From assembly GCF_902635505.1 (NCBI RefSeq), contig NC_045430.1, positions 275,446,681 to 275,510,680 on the forward strand: DNA of 64,000 nt, given 5' to 3'. Below the pieces are notes generated by a model. It was not told where the DNA came from. It ran no database searches and saw nothing but the letters and a program-made list of their open reading frames with translations. Made by a program: the position numbers and the translations under genes. Source of the DNA: Sarcophilus harrisii (taxonomy: Eukaryota; Chordata; Mammalia; Dasyuromorphia; Dasyuridae). Of the stretch, positions 55,001 through 64,000 are shown piece after piece. The number at the start of each line of letters is the position of its first letter. Position 1 is the stretch's first letter.

Positions 55001-58000
55001 GGACCGTTGCTCTCCACTTTCCTCATGGAGGGGTCTCCCAGGGGCCGGGGAGCTCAGTCAGGGTTTGCTCCCCTGCACATTTCTTCTGGGTGACCTGCAC
55101 ATTTATGTGCACGTGACCTCTGACTTCTTAGAGATCATGGCCCCACCTGGCTGATTTCACAGCTGAGTTGCATCCCCCAGGAGTCCCTGACTCCCTCCTG
55201 GCCAGCTTTCTTTAGATTCCCTTTGTTTTGAAGCCCAGAAATTCGAGAGGGTCTGACCCTCTTCTCCCTTGGACTCCTGCAGTCTTGTGGCCTCCACACC
55301 TCGACACTGCCCCCCTTCCCGGTCCCTGTCTGTCCTGGGATAAAGTGGAAGCCCCTGGACCTGGCCTTGGGGCCTGGCTGCCGGCCCCTCACCCCCTGCT
55401 CGTGTGCAGACCCCCCCTGAAGCCTTTGCCCTCAGCCATCTTTTCTCGGACATGCCTTCTGCTTCTCCAGCACAATCACAAGCATCTCGTTGATTGATGC
55501 TTTGAGGTCCAGGTCACACGCGAACGTGCTCGGAGCGGCCGGTGTCAGTGGCCGCAGAGTCTCTGCAAGCCCCCCCGGCCCCCCCTCCGGCCAGCCGCCC
55601 CAGGAGAGAAGGGAGTGAGCCCGAGTGGCTGCTGCTTCACACCGCTGAGAGGTGGCAGGAGCCCTGTCTGTGCACATCTGCGGACTCATTTGCTTGGAAG
55701 AAAGTGCCCGGGCGAGCACAGTGGTGGTCTTTGTGTTAATACGGACTTGTGAGCTTTTGTTTGCTCCCGGCCACGGCCCGCCGGGCTTGGTTGCTCAGGG
55801 GCCTGCCTGGGCACGGATCTGCCCCTCAATGGAGAGGCGGCGTGGGGTGGGTCCCAAAGTCCCCCGGGACGCCCGGCTGCCGGGGCCCCTGCGGCTCCTC
55901 GAAGGCACTCGGGCTCTCCGGAGTTTGTAGCTCTTCTGGCCACGGGCTGTTCCTGCATTTGGGGGAGGAGAGGACCGCCGAACACTAAGCCAGGAAAATA
56001 ATTGATTTCCTCCTCTCCCCCGGCCCCATGTTTTTGTTAGAATTCACGTAATGCTCCGCCTGAGCCTCATGCCTAATTAACAATTAGCTGTTAATAATTC
56101 TCTGCTTCTCTCCTCTCTGGATGAGATCTGTGCGGCCCGTCTTGCCCGGGCTCTGCCTCCGTGAGCCCGGTTGGCCGGGAGAGCCCCCTCTGCCCCGTGC
56201 TCGGGTCTCCCCTGCCCCTCTGTGGGGTCCCAGAACAAGTTTTCTGATGCTCTGAGCAGCAGCTGAGGCTTAAGGGGAAGGGGCAAAGCTCAAGCCTTTG
56301 GCCAGTTGCCCTTCTGGTCACTCCCGTGGTTGGGCAACATTTCATTTTTAAGGAGATGTTCCGGGAGAGGGGAGCACTTACTCTAAATGCTTGGGGAATT
56401 TCTGGGAACCTTCAGGGGGAAGGTTTGGTCTGGGGCGTGAGGGAGGCTTTGCTCCCCGAGCTGAGCTTGGCAGGTGATGGGGATCGTTTTGTCATCTGGG
56501 ACCACTTTGCTTATTTGCCGTTGCCTTCAGAACGGACGACGGAATCCGTTTACTTTTTATTTTGATAACTAAGGGAGTGTTAAGAATGAAAGTGAACTCG
56601 ATTGCCTTCCTAGGTAAAAATACTTAACCTGAAAAATAATCTTAACAAGTCTTCATTCTGTGTGTTTGTAAAGCTGTTCACTGAGCTTTATCTTGGTTTT
56701 GAAGGTTGACAGCTATTAGGAGGAGACCTTAATACATGTGAAAAAATAAGGGAAGTAAAGTATGCAAAATTACTTGGGGATTTTTAAGGGGGTTTTAATA
56801 CCATTTACAAATGAAAATAGAAATAAGATTAGTTGTCTCCAGGTACCAGCAAAATCCCTTTTTAATAAACTCCACAGGACATCAGAGCAGTGGGTTGTAT
56901 CTCATTAAACTGAACATAGTGTTAGAAATCACATTTTCAGGCTGCAGGACAAAGAACCCTCCCCCTTGTGCTCTCTTCCCCCTCCCCCCCCCAAGCTCTG
57001 ATCTTCTTTGTTCAGTGTTCATGGATGGTTTAAGACTTTAGATTTTATTTTTTCAAGTGTCTATGGGAGCTGTGACAGGTCAATGCTGCTTAATGGCAGG
57101 ACAAAAGAATTTTAACTGGTTCATTTAAGTTCTATTCTAATACCTAAATACACTTAGGGCCTCTACCTATTGAGAATGACTGGAATTGGAGATCGAACCT
57201 TGAGAAATGGCCCACCCTTACTGCCCTGCTTTTACCACATAAATAAAGTTTTCTTTCTGTAGCTCATCCTGGGGACATGAAAATAATTTTCTGAGTCAGA
57301 ATAGTGTGTTTTTTTTTGTAAAGAAATTTTAATTCCATATGGGCTGTTAATATCACCTCATAGATTTTTAAAAAAAGGAAAAATCATCTTAGTGAATCCA
57401 TCTGTGTTGGGAGAATTTTATAATTATCTGGTGAGGGTACAGGTGGTATAACAAAATAGGAGTGACTGTTTGATTTGTACATTTCAAAATCTTATCAGAG
57501 GCTGATTTGGTCAGCGTTGGGAATGGCTCGGTGGCTGCTGGGCTGGCAGCCGGGCTGCGGTGAAGGCGAGCCCGAGCCCGTCCTCGGAGAAGCTTGATGA
57601 GAAGTGATTGAGAGCAATTGGCCATTAGGGCCGGGGCTCTCTGCGAGGGTGCTAATGACACTCTGAGGCCATGTGTAATTTACTTTAGCGAGGGAGACCC
57701 TTATTCTTTTAGCCTCAAGCTTGAAAAACAGAAATTGATTTGATCTCAGAGAAGTCTTCATTTAGAGCTCGGCTCTCTAATTGGGGGTGTCATCTGTCCT
57801 TTGCGGGGTGTCAGACTTTTATTTGTGAGGAAGGGGAGGTCGTCCCCAAGCTGCTCAGCTGCAGATCGGCCGATCGGGGGCTCCGGAAGGATTCGATTAA
57901 CTGATCGATCAACAAGTATTTATGGAGTGGCTACCGAGGTGCTCGCGCTCCCCTGGCTGCCAGCCCCACGTGTGGGCACAGCTCTTTGTCAGGGATGTGG

Positions 58001-58023
58001 GGCTGGGGGCAAGGAGGGTGGCG

Positions 58024-58056
<33 letters not shown>

Positions 58057-58319
58057 ATGGAGATGAAGTCAGAGTGGTTAAAGGACCTTTCTGTGGGCTG
58101 CGTCCTGTACCTGGGGCTTGGCCCTCAGCCAGGTCCGTCTGCTTTTTCCTAAACTGGGTTTGATTTTACTCTTACTCGGTTTAAAGCAAAGCTCCTAGTT
58201 TTAATTAGTGGGTTTCATGACACTATTTCAATAAACTAGCTTTAGAAACTTTGTTTTTGTTTGGATTTAATTTATTTTTTTTTCCTCTCCACAAACATTT
58301 TAGCTTACTTTGGGGATGA
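51848..58319 (+). CDS. TOMM7: TOMM7, mitochondrial import receptor subunit TOM7, whole gene, 3 exons
   Basis: Coding exons 51848-51950, 53805-53853 and 58304-58319 give a 55-aa protein, the same length as human TOM7. It differs from human (recalled) at about five conservative positions, such as Ser8 for Ala and Arg17 for Lys. TOM7 is a small tail-anchored subunit of the TOM complex of the outer mitochondrial membrane. It tunes complex assembly and is needed to hold PINK1 at damaged mitochondria. A charged N-terminus (MVKLSKESKQRLQQLF) precedes one membrane segment (about residues 20-36, FAIRWGFIPLVLYLG). A conserved intermembrane-space tail, GADPGMPEPTVL then SLLWG, follows. The start at 51848 has an ideal context (gtcaccATGg); an in-frame ATG at 51767 would add a non-family extension. 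All introns are GT-AG. Confidence 0.98.
52065..52430 (+). repeat. Two old repeat-head fragments and a MIR core in TOMM7 intron 1
   Basis: 'cattagttaagtgcctactg' (52072), 'cattgattaggcgcctacgg' (52217) and 'cctcagtttcctcatctgta' (52395). Confidence 0.55.
53805..53853 (+). CDS. TOMM7: TOMM7 exon 2
   Basis: Acceptor cctttttag precedes it and donor gtacag follows at 53854; the exon is 49 nt. It completes Gly35 and codes FRRGADPGMPEPTVL plus two bases of Ser51. Confidence 0.98.
54245..54633 (-). mobile_element. Truncated L1 with target-site duplication, antisense in TOMM7 intron 2
   Basis: The L1 3' end on the minus strand runs from the T-run (poly-A tail) at about 54269-54285 to about 54616. 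Its + strand words are 'gatctcctggtcctgctcat' and 'ttcactcagcatcagttcgt'. The flanks carry the same 'ttaagaacagattttt' (about 54253-54268 and 54619-54632), the footprint of target-primed insertion. Confidence 0.9.
54628..54790 (+). repeat. Near-perfect tandem duplication, 81-82 bp unit
   Basis: Copy 1 (54628-54709) and copy 2 (54710-54790) run from 'attttatggaactctttatg' to 'ttgagagtcatcccag'. They are identical except for one T in the T-run. Confidence 0.97.
55980..56110. promoter_or_regulatory. Candidate conserved non-coding element in TOMM7 intron 2
   Basis: 'cctaattaacaattagctgt' and 'taataattctc' form a tight cluster of TAATTA/CAATTAG homeodomain cores in an otherwise GC-rich context. 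Confidence 0.3.
57460..57800. promoter_or_regulatory. Candidate conserved non-coding element in TOMM7 intron 2
   Basis: A repeat-free block with 'agcaattggccattagggcc', 'gtgctaatgacactctg', 'tgtaatttactttagcgagg' and 'aaattgatttgatctc'. It is rich in homeobox-like and SOX-like cores. Confidence 0.3.
58025..58053. repeat. Poly-T run
   Basis: About 28 T residues. No intact SINE adjoins it, though an old repeat head fragment ('caacaagtatttatggagtg') lies upstream at 57910. Confidence 0.9.
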
Positions 58320-58535
58320 AAGACTATGTGAACATCTGGATTGGAAGTAATCAGTTGACAAGAGAAGCCCTGCCCGTGGATACTTTGACCAGAACAAGGA
58401 AGAGAATGGGCCTTTGAAACTCCTTATTTGGATGCTCCCAGCTAGCTCTTCGTGGCGTATTTATGGCAAAATAGTTCTTTTAATTAATTCTTGGAGACAG
58501 AATGTATTGAAATAAATAACTTAAACCCTGATTTA
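58304..58535 (+). CDS. TOMM7: TOMM7 exon 3 (last codons and 3' UTR)
   Basis: After acceptor aacattttag the exon completes Ser51 and codes LLWG with TGA at 58317-58319, identical to the human C-terminus. The remainder is 3' UTR. The end is estimated at about 20 nt past the AATAAA at 58511. Confidence 0.93.
58511..58516 (+). terminator. TOMM7: TOMM7 polyadenylation signal AATAAA
   Basis: A canonical hexamer lies about 190 nt after the stop codon and is followed by T-rich sequence (atttattgtcagtctttt). It gives a short 3' UTR, usual for this gene. Confidence 0.8.
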
Positions 58536-58924
58536 TTGTCAGTCTTTTAAAAAGTCAACATAATGAAATAAGGTATACAGAAGATAAAAGATTTTTATGA
58601 ATATTTGTTTAAAATGGGACATATAAAGCTCTATATAACATGTACATTTCTGATTATTAGCCCATTGACATCAGAAATTCCCAAGTATAATGTTAGGAGA
58701 AGACTTGGGCCAAAAACTTATTTTTTTTTCATTGCTCACTTTTCTTTTTTACATCACCAGGATTCCTCCAAATATCTTCTCCCCTGCTCCCTCCAGAGAA
58801 TCAATCATCCTATATATCAAATTACATTTTTTAGAGAAAAAAAATCAGTAAAACAAATATATTTAAATATTCAAAAAATATGTGCACTGTTCCATAACTG
58901 AACTCTTCTGCTCTGCAAAAAATA

Positions 58925-59605
58925 CCGGGTGGGGGGTAGGTTAAACTTTTTATTTTTCCTCCCAATTCCATATAAAAACAATTTTAAACTTTTATTTTAA
59001 GCTTTGAATCCCAAATTTTATTTCTCTTCCTTCCCTCCTCCCTGAGACAGTAAGTTATTATCAATTATGTAAAATATTTCCATATTAGTCATTTTGTGCA
59101 AGAAGAATTAAATTTGGGGGAAAAAAAGGGGAAAAATAGTATACTTTATCTCTTTTCAGACATCAGTTCTTCCTCTGGAGGCAGATAACAGATTTCGTCA
59201 TGAGTCCTTTGGGATTGTTTTGGCTGATTGCATTGTGAGAATAGCTGAGCCATTCACAGTTCTTTCATCATCGGTGTTGCCGTTACCATCTGCCAGTTCT
59301 GGTCCTGCTCCCTTCACTTTGGGTCGGTTTCATGTAAGGCTAGCTTTTTCGGAAATCGTCCCCCTTGTCATTTCTAATAGCACGGTAACACTCCGTTGCA
59401 GTCATGTACCAGGACTTAATCATTTGCTAATTGACGGGTATCCCCTCTTATTTCCATTTCTTAGCCACCACAGAGATGCTAGAAGTAGTTTTGTACATAT
59501 TGGTCCTTTTCCCTTTAAAAATTCTTGCAGTAAAAGGTATGTGCAGTTCTATAACCCTTTGAGCAGAGTTCCAAATTGCTTTCCACAATGTTTGGATCAA
59601 TTTGC
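58925..59605 (-). mobile_element. Older L1 3' end, antisense, downstream of TOMM7
   Basis: 'ttctaatagcacggtaacac', 'catgtaccaggacttaatca' and 'tagccaccacagagatgcta' are the reverse complement of L1 3' sequence. It resembles the 13.5-kb copy. Confidence 0.65.
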
Positions 59606-59934
59606 AAGGGTCAAATACCCTTTTTAAAAAAATACTCTAAAAAAAAAACAAAAAACTTTGCAAATATTTATTGCATGTCTACATATACAGGGCTTTGTAG
59701 GGGTGGAAGAAATAAAGATGAATTTTATTTGCTCTCAAGAAGCTTATCAAGTGAGAAAAGAAAAATTGCACATTTTATATCTTTATATATTTCATTCTGA
59801 GCAGTTGCTTTCTGAAGCTGAAATCCTTAAATCCATAAACAGGATTTCTGTATCCTGATATTGGTTAGCCTCCACTCTTCATTTGGAAAAGATTCCATTA
59901 TCGGCTCCCACATCCAGGTTTTCTGCCTCCTCCT

Positions 59935-60015
59935 TTTTCTCCCTCCCTCCTCATCTTCCTCTTCTTCCTCCTCCTCCTCCCCAAATGTTTTTTGATGATG
60001 ATGATGATTGATTTG
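59935..60015. repeat. (TCC)n/(GAT)n simple repeats
   Basis: The pyrimidine tract 'tcctcttcttcctcctcctc' is followed by a short (GAT)n run. Confidence 0.85.
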
Positions 60016-60659
60016 CCATTGATCTGGAAATCAGTAGCAGATCTTGGTCTTCTGGTACTTACTGTAAGTAAGCTAAATTTCTAAGTACAAGCAGTCACCA
60101 AATTCTTAATGAACTGTAGCCCAGAAACTGATTCATAAGATGCTGGTTTAGAATGATGGCCCCATCTTCCGATAAAATTGCGTGCTAAATCTTTTTGTTC
60201 TTGATGTTTTCCTGTGTCATAGACTCTTTGGGGTGAAACTCAAATACCTCTCAGAATAATTTTTTAAAATGTAAAAAAGAGCTAAAGGTTTACCAAAAAA
60301 ATAATTATATTGGAGTAAAAATGTTTTCTTTTTGCATCTGAGTTCAAAGAGCCCCTGTCATTTGTCCACAGACCCTCAGTTAAAAATTTCTGTTTTAACG
60401 ATGGGTTGAATTTCCCGACCAGACCATTAAAAATGACTTAAAGTGTAATTTAGCATTAAGAATAGCTTCAAGCTCGGGGATCTTAATGCTCTCGGCTTTT
60501 TTCTGCTCAGCTCTCCCGTGACCGTAGAGCTCTATCAGGGACTGCTCTGATGGACAGCCCTTACTCCAGGGTTTTTGTGGGGGTGAGAGAGGGGAGTACT
60601 GGAGGGGTCCTTGGAGGGCCAAGGTCGCTTCAACTATCCACGGCAATAAAACAGAGGGG

Positions 60660-60885
60660 TGTGGGATATTGAGGCACCTAGAGGTGATAGTGCATCGGTC
60701 CTGAAGTTGGCAAGATCTGATTTTAAATCCTTTTTCAGCTCTATGACTCTGGACAAGTTGCTTAACATATTTGCCTCAGTTTATGGGTGGGGGACACGTC
60801 CCTCCCAGGACTGTGTGAAATAATAATTGTACAACACTCATTACAATGCCTGGCACACAAAGATACCATGTTGATATTAACTATT
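60660..60885 (+). repeat. MIR SINE
   Basis: 'gacaagttgcttaacatatt' and 'tgcctcagtttatggg', then 'ttacaatgcctggcacacaa'. Confidence 0.75.
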
Positions 60886-61075
60886 TTTTTATTTTATTTT
60901 TATTTTATTATTAGCTTTCTTTTTTTTTTTAATTTTTAATTAGCTTTTTATTTACAAGTTATATGCATGGGTAATTTTACAGTATTGACAATTGCCAAAC
61001 CTTTTGTTCCAATTTTTTCCCTCCTTCCCCCCACCCTCTCCCCTAGATGGCAGGATGACCAATACATATTAAGAT
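60885..61075 (-). mobile_element. Short L1 3'-end fragment, antisense
   Basis: 'gctttttatttacaagttat', 'atgcatgggtaattttacag' and 'ggatgaccaatacatattaa' match 10190-10395. Confidence 0.75.
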
Positions 61076-61079
61076 ATTA

Positions 61080-64000
61080 ACTATTAGTAATAGCTGTTGG
61101 GCAGAGGGCTATGGAGCATTGGGGAACAGCAGCTTCTGCTTTCCTGGGCCAAGAAGGCAAAGCCTTTGATGCTTGTGACTTGCCACTTTGGAAAGTTGTA
61201 ATACTTTGTAAAACTTTCTTTTTTCAGTTTTCTTTCTAATGTAGAAATTGGCCTGATTAATTTTGGAAGACACAATTCCTTGGTGAAAATTAAGATTCCC
61301 AAGCCAGTGCTGAAGGAATCAAGGTAATTGGGCCCTCGTTAAATTTCTTAGTAATTTAAGATTTTGAGACGTTGAATATTAGAGTGGGTGAGCAGAACAC
61401 AACTTTCTCCCCATGCTTTAGACCAAAATCTACCACGAAGATCTTCCTTACTTATGTAAATATATACTTCCATATAAATATACCTCCATAGGATGTGATA
61501 CCCATTTCCTTGAAGTGTGGATTTCCCTGCCATTGAGATGGAGACTTGTGGGGTTAGGCTTTGTAAGGGAATAACTTCAGAGGAATTCTTGCCTCAAAGA
61601 CCCCTAGAAAGACCGAACCTGAAAGCCCATCCCCCTCTTTATGGGGGTCAGAACGGGGACCCAAGTGAGGACCGGACTGAGACTAGAGTGATTTCCCTAA
61701 CTCCCAACCCCAGGCTTTTTTGCTTTTCTATTGCTTTCTCTGTTCCTGCAAACCATTTTAATTAAGCATTTACCAAAATAGCTTTTTATCATCTGAGCCA
61801 GATCTGCTCAGAGCTGTGACATTCAGGATTAAAGTGATGTGAAACTGACTTTTGGGGATTTTTTTTTCCCTCATCAAGTTTATTGGAGAGTTTTATTCTT
61901 CTTTCTTAAGCAGCACATTAATGGCTTGACCCAGGTATTGACTTCAAGGGAAAGAGAAGCTTCACATTGTTGATTCCCCTTTAATGATTCCATCAAGACT
62001 TCCTTGGGGGCCAACCCCTGCTTTGTTTTATTTTTTTTGGGGGGGGGGAGAAAAGGGGGTTGGTGCAACAAATTTTTCTCCCCTTCCTTCCCATTCCAGA
62101 GCTGAGGGATCTTCAGCCGGAGGTCTGGAGGGATCTTGGCAAATTTCCATTTTGAAAAATCCTGGATTGCCTAGGTAGAAAATGGATTCTGTGTTTCTTG
62201 TTGAACTCCCCTATACTTTTCTGGGATGTAGAATATTGTAAGAGAAACAGTTTTTTCCCCCCCTCCAAAGAGGTAGACCTATCCAAGTTGAATTGTGCTG
62301 TGTCTGCATTTCTAAAAAATATTCTTCTCCTTGATCATCACCTCAATGTGTTTCTAGGAACTGGCATTGTCAATCAAATTGTCATAAAGCAAGGTCTTTT
62401 TTCCCCTCCAGATGAACAAAATTATAATTAGGGATTGTGTTCAATATTAAGTTTTTGGTCTGAAATCTTAGACATGATTGATCTTATATTGAAAACAAAT
62501 ATATAACAACTATAAACAGTAATTGAAGATAGTAAGAAGATATTCCTAAGTCTAGAAAATGGGTTGAAGTGTCTCATACATTGATTCCACCAACGGTTCT
62601 AGGATAGACTGAGAGTAAGGCCCAAAGTGTAAGCCCTTGTGGCCCAGATCTGGCCCATTTAATCCAATATGTTGAAGAAAATAAGACTGTTCTTCACTAA
62701 CTTTGCTTTCTGTTAACTGGCAAAATCAAATTTTGATTAAGTAATAAAAAATACCCCTTAATTTTCAAAAATAAAATTAAACCATCAACTCAAATATGGT
62801 ATGTTTCCATAGTAATTATATTAAGATTTATATCCTTTCTTTTTGTTGATTCTTTGTGCAGTAAAAGATTATCACATCCAATGGTCTTAGAACTTAAAAG
62901 GGCCTTTTAGGGATGTTTTGTTTGGCCCATATTCATTACAAAAATTGCTCCTGGAAGTTTGAACTGAAGCGTCCACTCTTATGTGACCTGAACTATTGAG
63001 CATCCATTTTGGTGATGGGGGACAGCAAGGAATCTCAACCTAGATGGGGAAAAAAAGAACTCTTACCTAAAACTGAAATTTAGCATTTCTTTTAACCTCT
63101 TAAAAATGTTTTTCAGAGAAGAGGCCCAGAGGCTTTAGAAGTCTTCCAAAGTCTTCCAAAGGTTTGACAGCACAGGAATGGTTAAGAGTTCTACATTTGA
63201 GCTTTTCTCAAGAGGCAGATTTAAAAAACAAAAACAAAAACAAAACAAAACAACGCCCAAAAGTGCCAATACAGCCCCTCAATATTTAGAGCTCCCTGAA
63301 GACATTAGTACAGAGTTTGGTGATCACTAGCTTCTTAAATATGTTTCTTTTGTTATTTTGTCCCCCCTCACACACACACAATTCCCAAATGGCTGGCTTG
63401 CTGGGCTGGAGTGAATGGACTAACTGTACCTTGGGACGCTCAGGATTTATTTCCTTTCAAAACAAGGCACTAGCAGAGGTACGGTGAAGGTTGTTCCTCA
63501 AAAAATCAGTGAGGATATTCCTCACTGGAAAATGTCATTGGGTGGGGTCTTGAGGCAGAAGCTATTGAATTGGGTGAGAAGGGGCCGGAAGGAGCTCAGA
63601 TGTTTATTTGTCAGCATGGACTGATCAGAGCTGTGAAATCTCAAGTCTTCAAAACTGGGGATTGCTGGGACTCTGGCTTGTGAGAATGTGGTTTGGTAGA
63701 ATTTCTTGGGTTTTTGTCCTTCTCTTAGGACAGAATCAAAGCTTCTATTGAACACAGAGCAGTGATGGAAAGGATGGGGAGGTTCTCAGTCAACAAATAT
63801 TTGTTGAGAGCCTGCTCAAATGTTTAAGGATCCAGTTATTTTTTTTTTAATTAGGTGTTTAGACTCGTATACTCTTGACTGGTGGACCAATCAACAAGCA
63901 CTGATGAAGACCTGTCTCTTGTTGCCTTTTCAGTTCCGTGTCCAGTGTGGCCTAATTGCAGCATTCACACTGGCGGGTCCGGGAGGTTTTGGCCCAAGGA
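61080..64000. other. Intergenic DNA, no gene recognised
   Basis: AT-rich unique sequence with a G-run at 62038-62049, an A-rich (caaaa)n patch at 63226-63254 and a short old repeat head near 63790 ('caacaaatatttgttgagag'). In human, IL6 lies beyond the 3' end of TOMM7, but none of its exons is visible here. Confidence 0.5.

Noticed and set aside
60395-60646. 83-aa minus-strand frame with an 'IELYG' stretch recalling the BCL2 family
   Set aside because: The match is only a few residues, no neighbouring BH domain is visible, and the flank is a MIR repeat. Treated as chance.
63522-63755. 77-aa minus-strand frame of protein-like composition
   Set aside because: No family recognised, no splice or promoter context; too short to claim.
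63943-64000. Acceptor-like 'gttgccttttcag' with an open frame at the window end
   Set aside because: Only 58 bp are visible and the translation resembles nothing known; it cannot be supported.
1-64000. CRISPR arrays, bacterial operons, rRNA or functional tRNA genes
   Set aside because: None is present. The regular arrays are minisatellites, and tRNA-like boxes belong to SINEs.

Overview
The window looks like nuclear DNA of a marsupial. It is mostly non-coding and packed with interspersed repeats. These include L1 3' ends of the type I associate with marsupials (the conserved stretch around 'gaactgatgctga' and 'gcagaaccaggaga'), tRNA-derived SINEs with a 'gggggcagctagatg' head, MIR and L2 relics, an hAT/MER5-like element and one retroviral LTR. 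Only two protein-coding genes are supported, both on the + strand and both split by canonical GT-AG introns. The species cannot be fixed from sequence alone.

Region 1 (about 2.3-17.9 kb) holds an apparently intact eight-exon gene for a ferroportin-family iron exporter, 587 aa as predicted. Its splice phases match human SLC40A1 as I recall it: a 68-nt second exon, a 160-nt third exon, and so on. The protein differs too much to be the marsupial SLC40A1 orthologue, and the genomic neighbour (TOMM7) is not the usual SLC40A1 neighbourhood. I read it as a second ferroportin ('SLC40A1-like') with no human counterpart that I know of. The residues for both iron sites and the hepcidin cysteine are kept, while the cytoplasmic loop and C-terminal tail have changed. 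This is the main discovery candidate.

Region 2 (about 18-51 kb) is intergenic. It contains L1, MIR, L2 and SINE copies, an LTR of about 768 bp inserted in or beside L1 sequence, a 201-bp MER5-like transposon with an 8-bp target duplication, several minisatellites (35.8, 37.2, 39.4 and 51.15 kb), purine/pyrimidine tracts and a CpG-rich island near 40.1-40.8 kb with no gene attached. No convincing gene was seen.

Region 3 (about 51.7-58.5 kb) is TOMM7, the 55-aa subunit of the mitochondrial outer-membrane translocase. It has three exons and a CpG-island promoter with a perfect-looking NRF-1-type palindrome. Intron 2 holds a young L1 insertion with visible target-site duplication, an exact 81-bp tandem duplication next to it, and two homeobox-motif-rich blocks that may be conserved regulatory DNA.

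Region 4 (58.5-64 kb) is repeat-rich intergenic DNA. In human the order is IL6 - TOMM7 - FAM126A(HYCC1) - KLHL7, so the extra ferroportin would sit in the TOMM7-HYCC1 interval. That placement is inference from known synteny; neither IL6 nor HYCC1 is visible here.
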